Below, one piece after another: positions 23,001 through 35,000 of a stretch of 64,000 nucleotides of DNA. The stretch lies in the NCBI GenBank assembly GCA_947561585.1, contig CANNZV010001840.1, positions 1 to 64,000 of the forward strand, written 5' to 3'. This DNA is from Caprella mutica (Eukaryota > Arthropoda > Malacostraca > Amphipoda > Caprellidae). The notes below the pieces were generated by a model. The model searched no databases and was not told where the DNA came from. It was given only the letters and a program-made list of their open reading frames with translations. The position numbers and the translations under genes are program-made. How positions within the stretch are numbered: the stretch's first letter is position 1; each line of letters begins with the position of its first letter.

Positions 23001-26000
23001 CCAGGCGATATAAGAAATAATCCTAAGAAACAGTTCTCACGCACCTTGCCCCTGATTAAGTTGATGAACTGTGCAGCTGTGTGTAGTATGAGAATGGTGC
23101 CATGTCCCAGAAAGCCAATGGATCGCCAGAATGCCATGGTGGTGTCTATCTGCAGCAGCAGGAATGCCATGCCCATGTAAGCGAACCACCAGGTCTTGAA
23201 GAACCAAGTTACTTTGTCGTACACTGATTGACTCTGTGAAAAAGGTAAAATGTCATGGGACTTGATAGGATGATGCCATGCTGATAGCATTAATATGTCA
23301 AAAAACATACATCTAGATTGCCTAAAAGTCTCCACACCAGTCTAACTCGTTTGCTCTCAATAGTTAAACAAATTATCAACAAAGTTCTTACAACAAAGTT
23401 CTTACAACAAAGTTCTTACAACAAAGTTCTTACAACAAAGTTCTTACAACAAAGTTCTTACAACAAAGTTCTTACAACATAGTTCTTACAACATAGTTCT
23501 TACAACATAGTTCTTACAACATAGTTCTTACTACATAGTTCTTACAACATAGTTCTTACAACATAGTTCTTACAACATAGTTCTTACAACATAGTTCTTA
23601 CTACATAGTTCTTACTACATAGTTCTTACAACATAGTTCTTACAACATAGTTCTTACAACATAGTTCTTACAACATAGTTCTTACAACATAGTTCTTACA
23701 ACAAAGTTCTTACAACAAAGTTCTTACTACATAGTTCTTACAACATAGTTCTTACAACATAGTTCTTACAACATAGTTCTTACAACATAGTTCTTACTAC
23801 ATAGTTCTTACTACATAGTTCTTACAACATAGTTCTTACAACATAGTTCTTACAACATAGTTCTTACAACAAAGTTCTTACAACATAGTTCTTACAACAT
23901 AGTTCTTACAACATAGTTCTTACAACATAGTTCTTACAACATAGTTCTTACAACATAGTTCTTACAACATAGTTCTTACAACATAGTTCTTACAACATAG
24001 TTCTTACAACATAGTTCTTACAACAAAGTTCTTACAACATAGTTCTTACTACATAGTTCTTACAACATAGTTCTTACAACATAGTTCTTACTACATAGTT
24101 CTTACTACATAGTTCTTACAACATAGTTCTTACAACATAGTTCTTACAACATAGTTCTTACAACATAGTTCTTACAACAAAGTTCTTACAACAAAGTTCT
24201 TACAACATAGTTCTTACAACATAGTTCTTACAACATAGTTCTTACAACATAGTTCTTACAACATAGTTCTTACAACATAGTTCTTACAACATAGTTCTTA
24301 CAACATAGTTCTTACAACATAGTTCTTACTACATAGTTCTTACTACATAGTTCTTACAACATAGTTCTTACAACATAGTTCTTACAACATAGTTCTTACA
24401 ACATAGTTCTTACAACATAGTTCTTACAACATAGTTCTTACAACATAGTTCTTACAACATAGTTCTTACAACATAGTTCTTACAACAAAGTTCTTACAAC
24501 ATAGTTCTTACTACATAGTTCTTACAACATAGTTCTTACAACATAGTTCTTACTACATAGTTCTTACTACATAGTTCTTACTACATAGTTCTCACAACAT
24601 AGTTCTTACAATCACTGCGTAGATGTTAGAAGCATGTGCGTAGCTATATAAACAATTATTAATAAAAAAGATCATTCTTTGCTTTACTAATTTGATCTAA
24701 TTGCAATGGCTTCAAATAGTCGGCAGCTTGTGGAAATTGAAGGTAAACCTGTCTAATTAGTTTACAGATTAGTTATGCTAAGCAAGTAAGGTTTAGCTAC
24801 AATCCGTATAGATGTGTATAGTTAGTAGCTAAGAGTAAGGTTAACAATCTTTACAGTTTGTGGATACACTGTTCACAGAAAGTAGGAGGATCTTTAAAGA
24901 TGTAGATACACATTGGTAAGAAGAAGTAAGAACTATTTATCAGATAGAAGTATCTTTTCTTTAGCTAGCAGCCATTTGATTCATTTGCATCACGAAAATA
25001 TTCAGTGAATAAAATTTCATAATCATGTAACTAATAAAAGTTTCGTCTATTTATTAAAACATGATTGTAAACTATATTTTCAAAGAGTTTTACTGAAAAA
25101 AAATATTCTAGAAAGTTCTTTCGATCCCTGACTGAAGAAATTAATGCTGGACTAATATTAGTCTCACCCATTCCCCAAGCCTCCTCCTGATAAGGCCTGC
25201 ATAGTAGTCCTCCACCATTAGTATGAAGGGCACCGTGAGCATGGAGAGGTAGTAGCCAGAGTGAACACCGTGCCAGAAAGCAGAAGTGAGCATTGTCAGG
25301 GCCTCTCTGAAAAGGAAAATGTAATAGGGGATTTGAAGTATTTAGAAGCAAATTAATAAACCTTTTACTCTTTTAAGCTTACTTGTTTGTTAGCTGCTAT
25401 TTTAAAAGCTTTTCAGAGAAATAATAGTACAAATTAGTAATAAAAAGATATGCTTACTTCTGTTCCAGCTTTACAGATATACCTATTTAGACATCATCAG
25501 GTCTAGAAACACTAACTTTTAGGCAAATAAAATAAGTCACTCACTTGAGAGTTTTAGTTACAATAAGTCACTCACTTTAGAGGATTAGGTACAATAAGTC
25601 ACTCACTTTAGAGGATTAGGTACAATATAGTCACTCACTTTAGAGGATTAGGTACAATAAGTCACTCACTTGAGAGGTTTAGGTACAATAAGTCACTCAC
25701 TAGAGAGGTATAGTTACAATAAGTCACTCACTTGAGAGGTTTAGGTACATCAACTCTCTTGTAGACATTAGTTGCTAGCCAATACTGCACAGTCATGTTC
25801 CAGCACCTGAGAGCCTCTCTGATGGTACAGCTCGCCTCGGTACCGTACTCCTGTATGTTGTGAACTGTCTCGAAATTGTAGTCAGAGTCTACCACATCTG
25901 CTCCTTCTTCTTCGTAACTGAGGTAAAGGCAATGGGATGTTCTAGTAGATATGTCCATTATATTCACTAATTTACCTAGTTTCTACAGAATAAGGTAATG

Positions 26001-29000
26001 ATTAAGACTACATTTGTGAATATTTCACAGAGCTCTGGTTTAGCTATAGTTACTTATCAATAGCTATAGTTACTTATCAATATCTATAGTTACTTATCAA
26101 TAGCTATAGTTACTTATCGATAGCTATAGTTACTTATCAATAGCTATAGTTACTAATCAATAGCTATAGTTACTTATCAATAGCTATAGTTACTTATCAA
26201 TAGCTATAGTTACTTATCAATAGCTATAGTTACTTATCAATAGCTATAGTTACTTATCAATAGCTATAGTTACTTATCAATAGCTATAGTTACTTACCAA
26301 TAGCTATAGTTACTTATCAATAGCTATAGTTACTTATCAATAATTAGTAGTTTAAGCTGCTCACCTCTGCAGAGCTTTATGGTCAGTTGGTCCCTTGCCA
26401 GGGCGAGGTTTGCTCCCCACGTGGTACAGCCCCAGGCCAGCCATTATACAGACACACTCACTGAGGATGAAGCCGCAGTAGAGTCTCATCTTGAAACTGA
26501 AGAACACGGGGTGCATGTAGAGGCACCTGTAGACAAAGCTGTACTCTTCTATCATGGTGGAGGTGGTGGCAAACTGTAACAACAATCAGGGGGGGTTATT
26601 AGGCTGCGTATAATGAGAATCTTAAATAAAAGTCAAGACGCTAGAATACAATGGTTAATATTTAGAAACAAATATTGGTAACTAGAACTATAATTCGAAA
26701 TATATTTTTACATTTCACAATATGGTAGCTACAGTCCGAAATTTTTTGAATAATTATTGCCACTTTATTAGGAGAAACTTGAACAAATTTAGCAAAGAGT
26801 TTAACATCTGCTTCAGAATGTTACTGATATCAAAAGGAAAATTAATACAAAGAACTTTGAAGAAATCATTAATGAGAGTGGTTCTATGGTAAATGAAAAC
26901 AACCACCACTCAGTGATGATCAGATGCATGCAGAAAAGCTACTCCGTTAACTGTCATTTCCTGAGAAATGTGATAAAATAGACAAGCTTGCTAACAAATA
27001 CAAACTCATTCTACCAATTATTTTTCATATAGCTACAACACAAACCAATTTTAAAATATCTAAAAACATTACAATAAGTAAGGTAGCTTTTTGGACGTGC
27101 ACTGACATTTCGTCCTCGAATTGCTAAATTTTGTATTATATTTATAATGTGTATATATTTTATATTATATATTATTTAAATATATTCTGCAACATAAAAG
27201 TAGAAAACTCCTTATGTTGATGGTAATTAGAAATTTATGGTCTTTGCCTTTTAATTCTTTTTGCAATAGTTTTCTCCTGCTGGTTGGCATCAGTAAAATA
27301 ATGAAACTGCGTACTTTTTTAATGATATATTGGCAGACCCCGCATTTATTACACTTCAGTCTTATAAATTTTATCATAGTTGCGAGGCATGTCTCGATGT
27401 CATTACAGTACATAAATATAGAAAATGTGAAAACTGAGACATTTTCAGGTGTTTATTTCACAGTAACTACAATAATCATCAATAGTAGGTTATAAGATGC
27501 AATATTGCTTCAGAATTTGTTTTTCATTGCAGAATATTTTTAGCAGTGACTACATAAATTGCATACATAATAATATGCATGCATAAAATATACTACTAAA
27601 CAAGTGCTATAAATGAATTAGCTAGATATTGGTACTTTTTAGTGTTACGCTTGATTATTTAAACATAAAAATGTCCGTGTTATTGGATTGTTCCGTACTT
27701 TCGAACTCATAATAAAAGCATTCAATGATAATTATTTTTTACCTATATTGTAATTACTATAATTCGTGCATATCCATACATTTATTCTTGCTGCTATACC
27801 ATCTTATTTCAGTTCCATATTTTTGATACTCATAACTCATTAATTAATGCAAAATAGTATCATAACTATTATATTATTGTTTATTTATACCTGGCTAATA
27901 ATGTAATGGTGAAAAATAATATGAAATATATCCCATTAACACTTTAAAATACAAAATAAAGTAATTCGTGGACGAAATGTCCGTGGACGAAATGTCCTAG
28001 ACCCCTTTTTGGAGTATTGTATATTACCAGACTAATTGAGAATTGAAAGATTGAGGCAATAATGCTATACATACACTGAGAGGGAAGTAGTGAGAGGAGA
28101 GCAGAAACAGAATGGCGTACACAGGCAACCACTTTATCCTCTGCAGACAAAACTTCCACGTCACTATCTTCTGATGTGCAGGGGAGCTCTGAATCATGTC
28201 ATTGTAAACCTTGTATTTGTAATATGGACCTGCAAACAAATACAAAATGAACTAGCGAAAATATATAGAACATTGCTATAAAAAATGAAGATATCTTGAT
28301 GTCTCCTATTCATTCTAATTTTGTTTATTGAGAAATAATAAAGGTAGCTAAGCTAATAACTAGATTAAATCTTGACTTTATTCATTGGGAGCTGCAAAAT
28401 AATAATGTAATAGCTAATGCAATTTCAAACTAATTGAATAGAGATTGAAATAATTAATTTATCTAAAATCATTTATGTATCCAGTTACTGAGTTTTACAT
28501 CTAGTTTGATATTAGCAACCTAGTTTCAGTGATGTCCAGTGAACCATCAACTCACCAGTCAAAACTCCACAGTAATTGAAAGCATAGTGCACCAAGTCTA
28601 GAGAAGATGGCTGCACATCATCATACTTGATCCTCATTTGCAGTTCTTCATATTTATCAATGGCTTCTCTTGTCATATCTCTTGGTGATTTAACAACTTT
28701 AGTTTCCCCTCTTTTAGATCCTCCTCTTCTCTTAACCAAGGAGGTTTCACTGTCATTCACTGTTGTATCTTCATTTGGAGTAGCTTTTTCAGCTGCATGA
28801 GCACCATCCATATCCTCTTTGGCTTGTTTGATGTCTTCCTTCGATTTCCAAGAGTCATGGATTTCAAAAGCAACTCCAACCATCTGAAAATTGAAGTCAT
28901 GCTATTCATGATTTTTAATCTAAAGAGTTAATAATTACACTATTTCTTATACCTACAAATGAATGATATTAAGCTTTTCAAATCTCTCATTTCAGATCTA

Positions 29001-32000
29001 TGGAGTATGGCAGTTGTATAATTAGAATAAACACATGAGATATGTATACCTACCTTCAAAGTTATCATCATCTGAACTGCATTTGTGTGAGCTGGAGCTT
29101 GAGGAATTCCGAAATAGTAACACAGTCGGAAGAACAGCAGGTAGACAAAGCTGAATGCAAAACTGATGGTATGGCATTTTCTGAGGGTAAAATTCATTCA
29201 ATTAGAACTCATTATAGTTAATGCAATAATTATTACTATGTATTTTACTAATAACAAGCTCTTTGAGAAACCAACAATGCTCATATATACATTGATTATT
29301 TTTTGATAGCTACTGGATAGAACTATTCTCTAGATTCAGATAAGATGTTTCACACAAGAATTGAAGAAGGTTGCTAAAAAGCCATAAAAAAAACTTATTC
29401 AACACTTATAGTGTGATAGATTTAACAGGTTATCTTTTAACTTTAACTGTCAACACTAAGTAACTATATCATTTTTTTTAAGTAACTAAATCATTTTCCT
29501 GACAACCAGAATTTATTTAAACATGAAAATTAAAAAGTTAGCTAGCTAATCAGATAGTTTCATTTTGTTAAACTTGAATAATTGTACTGATTATAGTTGA
29601 TGGTAAATACTCCCGGAATGCCAAGTTCAAGAGTATGGGAGATGTTGCCAAGTGCCAACATTAACTATATTGGGGAGCAATTAAGTGACTTAAGTATTAG
29701 CAATGAGTTAAATTGTTGTGTGAGAGATTTAATATTATTTCCATAAATTCTCTCATGTGATTTTCATTCAATATCCAAGTGTATTTATGTTTTTATCGAG
29801 TTTGCTTATAACTTACCTAGTGAAAAAAATTAATTAAAAATATGAAATTTCTATAAATTTCCTTTTAAGAGAACAGTTTTTACCATTCACGTAAGTGAAA
29901 TTTCCTCCACCTCCCACTCTGAAAATAAAAACCATGTACAAAACATGGCCTTTTTTCCCATTTACCCGAAGAGTTTTGATGACTAACTTTGAGACTATCA
30001 ATTGCATAAGGTGAGAAATCTCCTATTCTCCATAAAGATTAGATCTTTATTTTAAAGTCTTCATGTCTCAGACCAATCAGTTCATCAGAATAGATCTATT
30101 TTTTCAAAATGGTCATTCTCTAAGTAAAATTTTCAATCTCTAAATACATATAACCTGTCTCAAGTTGACTCAAAATGATCATAGCACTCAGTCCAAAATT
30201 ACATCTATCATATTGTAATGCCAAGTACAATTAGATGGTGAACATTAGTCTCAGAAGACATAAGATAAAACTAGACAGAAGATGACTAGAAAGACCCTAA
30301 TTTATTATCTGGGACAAGACCCTGGCTCCAGAGGTGGCCCAAGTGAAATAATGTGGTAAAAGCGTCCCCCATTAGCCCATTACACATATATAGGTATTGA
30401 ACTAATATGGAAAATATAGCTAACAGAAACTAAAAATATTTGATATATATATATTTCAGCTTTTGGGGGCGTGCCGGCCACCGATCCCCACTGTCAGGTC
30501 ATTCATCAATCATGAAGTGTGCAGTACATACTACAAGTTTACAACAAACTAGTTGATACAACAAACTACATAACAGTTTCATGAAAAAATCTATAACGTT
30601 TGAGTAATATCAATGTAAACACAAATTTTTTCAAAGTTGTCAATCCTTCAGTAAGGGCCTAGTCACATGAACAGTTTTGGACCATGTTATAGAGAATGAA
30701 AGTTGAAGCCAATAAATTGGCTTACATTTCAATTTTTCGAATGGTCAAAACTCGGATATTTTGCTGAAAATTTTGAATTAATCCATATATTCTCCATGTT
30801 AATTGGGTTGCAGTTTGCCAGCCTCTGAAACATAGATTTTAGACCGTTCTCAACGCTCCAAAAGCGTCGGGTATCATGGATACATACCAGTGTATTTGGT
30901 GCACAAAATCTCACTGACTTCTTCAAAAAGCTGAAAAAATCCACCAACAATTTGTCAATATCCAATAATTTAGCTGATCCACTAACATTTCCAATTTATC
31001 CACCAAAAATTAATGGTAACATAGGAATAAATAGCTAAAAATCCACCAATTTCCACAAGTCGGTGGAATTTATCATGAAATACAGACTCCAGTCTGCAAA
31101 GCGCTTCTATGTCAGCAAAGATCTTTGGAAATATTTTTGAAGGGAAAAAATATCTTTGCAAAATCTTGGAGACAAATTCTTAATTAATTTGTATGTTTAC
31201 ATGTTATTATTATTTATTGGAGACATTTTAGAGAATTCAGGTCATTTCGGAAACAGATTTGCCAGGTGATGAAGCATGTCCAAACTTGCCATTTTAATGG
31301 CGAGTTTTGTAGTTATTTTGAGCACTTCAATTGCAAATGGCAAGAAATATCTAATTTTCTCCTATGTTACAATGTTATTTTGGGGAAAACTTATGGTAAT
31401 TTGATCATTTTGGAGAGAAATTTGGTTTCTTTTGAGGAGACAGGAGGAGAGTTTATGAGCCATACTATGTAACTATTCTAAATGGTCTAATATAAAATTG
31501 AATTTTCTATTGTTTTTGTTCCAGGCCTTTTTTCGATTAGACCCATAGAAAACGAGTTATTCAAATTTCGATCAGTTTCCAAAAAAGCCTAAGGCTTCTA
31601 CAATTTTGAAGCTACAGCATTGGGGATTTTTGCATTTGATTCTCCATGGAATTCTCTACAATGCTGAATCATGGTTTTTATTTTCAAACTGGTTTTCAAA
31701 ATAGGTATAAATTTTTCTGTGAAATAGAAAATTAAAATTTAATATTTTGAAAAATTATTCGAAAATTGAAAACACCGTGATTCAGCATTGTAGAGAATTT
31801 TTGGGAGAATCGAATGCAAAAAACCCCAATGCCATAGCTTCAAAATTGTAAAAGTGTTATGCTTTTCGCTTTTGAATACCAAAATCCTTAATTTCCTCCT
31901 ATATTTAAATATTTACATGTATTTTACTGAGAACAGAAACCAAAATAGAAAATTACTTGAAGACCACTTTACCAGTACTCAGTAACCAGTTCCTGCACTC

Positions 32001-35000
32001 TGGGTAGTGTAGCCAATAGCTTTTGTGTGTGGTCTGAGTAACACAAACTATACCAGATATGGTGAGATAATTAATTATTACGAATTATCAGTGGCTGATA
32101 GGTAGTTTTTAGAGAGTGTGAAGACTGTGAACAGCGCATAGAGCCGCCCCAACCCTCGCCTCGCCCCCATCCCTTTTTGGAGAGAATTTATGATAATTTG
32201 ATCATTTTGGAAAGAAATTTAGTGATTTTTGGAGAGACAGACAGATGGAAAGTTTATAACTTTATGAGCCATATTATTTTACTTGGCGACTTGAATTCAT
32301 TTTTTCACTTAACTGGCAACTTTCCTGCCACACTTGGAATCATGTGACATGGAGTAGCTATTTACAAAATAAAAAAAAGGTAAATTTGTGCTTTAGGTAA
32401 ACGTCTTGAAATGGCTCTTTTTAGTTTTTACCAGTATTAAGTGTCAAAATATCGAAAATTGGTGGGGGACCTAAAGCACAAATTTACCAAAAAAAAATGC
32501 TAAAATTATGAGATTTTGCCAAGTATGTTCTCCTTAAAATCTTATCTTATAATCTTTGGAGACAAACTGGCCTAATAATTTGACACACTTTACAGACTGG
32601 TTTAAAGTGGTAAGTCTGTAACTCAGTCTGCAAAGCATGCACAATTAGTCTGCAGATATTTAATTTGTGGGGCAATTTGTCTCTAAAGATTTTCAAATTT
32701 CTCTCATAAATGGCCAAAAATCTTAAAATACTCCAAAATTATCATGACAACATAAGAATTATTTATAAAATAGTTGCTGGATAATTCAGGAGACTAATTT
32801 CAAGGCCTCAATAGTCGCCGGATAAACTTCACGCATCTTTTTCAGACTGGTCTGTAACATGGCAAGACTGCATGAGCTCCGAGCTGGTAAACTGTTCTCC
32901 AAGAAATCCTCTTTTTTAGCTTCTGTTCTCAACTTCTCAGTAAAATACATTAAAAAATACATGCATACCAGACTGTAGCTATTTCATGGCAAATTCTACC
33001 AACTTGTCGGTGGAATTTTTTCTCCATTGGAAATAATATTCTGGCAAAGTCGGTGGATTTTTAGTTATTTATTCCTATGTTGCCATTAATATTTGGTGGA
33101 AAAATGGGTAAAATGTTGGTGGCCAAGTAATAAAGCATGTCCAAACTTGCCATTTTAATGGTAAGTTTGTGACAGTTATTTTGAGCCCTTCAATTGCAAT
33201 TGGCGAGTTTTATCTATTTTTCTCCTATGCTACAATGTTAATTTGGAGAGAATTAATGATAATTAGATCATTTTGGAGAGAATTTGTTGAAATTTGGAGA
33301 GACAAATGGCAAGTTTATGAGACATACTATTTTACTTGGGTTGGTGGATCAGCCAAATCACTGGGAATTTATGGTGGATTTTTTCAGCTTTTTCAAAAAG
33401 TCAGTGGAATTTTGTGCACCAAATACAGACTGGAACAGATGAACTCTATATGCTAAATGCTGCAGATTATACAATTTATAGCAATTTACCATTCATTTTT
33501 GAAGTCTGTAAACCTCCGACAGAGTAATTAGTTCATCAGAAAGCACCTATTTTACCAGACTGGCCCGCAGAGACCATGTTTCAAAGTGTGGCAAGAAAGT
33601 CGCCAGTTTAGTGAGAAAATGGATCCAGGTCGCCACATTTAAGATGCTTTAATGAAGAAATTTAATTTCCTAGTGAAGATTTTACACTTGAGAATATCCT
33701 CATTCTTATTGTCTGATGCATATTGCATGTGCTGATGTGCATCTCTTGAGACTTTTAATGAGTGATTTACTTGTTATTTACATGTTTTTCAACTTATTTC
33801 ACCCCTCAAAAGTCACCAATATACTGGCAACTTTGTCCATACTTTGAAACATGGCGCAGAGATTTTAATTTAAATTTGAGTCGAGAGAGAGAGTTACTCT
33901 CTGACTCTCAGCGGCCCAGCAGATTCAGTCATTCCGACTCATTCATAATCTCCCGCAGCTAAATTAAAGGTAACATTAAACATAGGAATTAATTCAAAAT
34001 CTCCCGCAGCCCAGTCTGCAGAATATGGGATATTTTTCCAAGACTGTCTGGCGTCTGCGGGAGTTTTTGATTGAATTTTAGAAATTGGAGATCTATGCGG
34101 GAGATTTTGAATTAATTCCTATGTTACCATTAGTTTAGCTGCGGGAGATTTTGAATTAATTCCTATGTTACCATTAATTTAGCTGCGGGAGATTCTGAAT
34201 CTGCTGCTGAGAGTCCATGTTTTAAAGTGTGGACAAAGTCCCCAGTATATTGGCGACTTTTGAGGGGTTAAATAAGTTGAAAAAGTATAAATAAGGACTA
34301 AAACACTCCCAAAATAGTCTTAAGAGGTGCACATGCATCAGGCATGAAGCATAAAGATGTTTCCAAGTGTTAAATCTATACTAGGAAGTCAAATTTCTCC
34401 TATAATTTATAAAGTATCTTAAATGTGGCGACCTGGATCTATTTTCTCACTAAACTGACGACTTTCCTGCCACATTTTGAAACATGGCTGAGAGTCAGAA
34501 AATAATTGTCTCTCAAATAATAATCTCTGCGGGAGAAGAGACACATTCTGCAGATGCAGACTGGCCCACAGCTAAATTAATGGTAACATAGGAATTATCA
34601 ATTATGTAATTCAAGATCTCCCGCAGTCTGCAGAGATCTCCAATTTCTAAAATTCAATCAAGAACTCCCGCAGAGAGTCTTGGGAAAATGTTCCATATTC
34701 TGCAGACTGGGTAGGTACTGACTGACCCATTCCACTGACCCACTCTGGAAGATATTCAAGATACCTTAGGGACTTAGGCTAACGCCTAACAGATAAACTT
34801 TAGAGGCTAAATGCTGCGGATTAATAAAAATATTAGGTACCTACTAGTAGTAGGTACCTAATATTTTTACCTAGTAGGCTACTACCTAGATATCATATTA
34901 ATTAAATATAACTTGGTATGATCTAGGTTGCTAGTTAATCACCTTTTACCAACATATTCGATGATGAAGATATTCACGAAAACTACAACAACGGGATGTA

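Noticed and set aside
22943..23335. A 130-codon minus-strand frame read as a single gene
   Set aside because: Its middle is exon 8 of MBOAT7. The ends cross a clear acceptor (23234) and an in-phase donor (23044), beyond which residues no longer resemble the family.
27165..27413. 82-codon minus-strand frame with CNKCGVC as a possible FLYWCH-type remnant of a MULE
   Set aside because: The Cys spacing and missing His/Trp positions do not fit FLYWCH; too weak to use as support for the MULE assignment.
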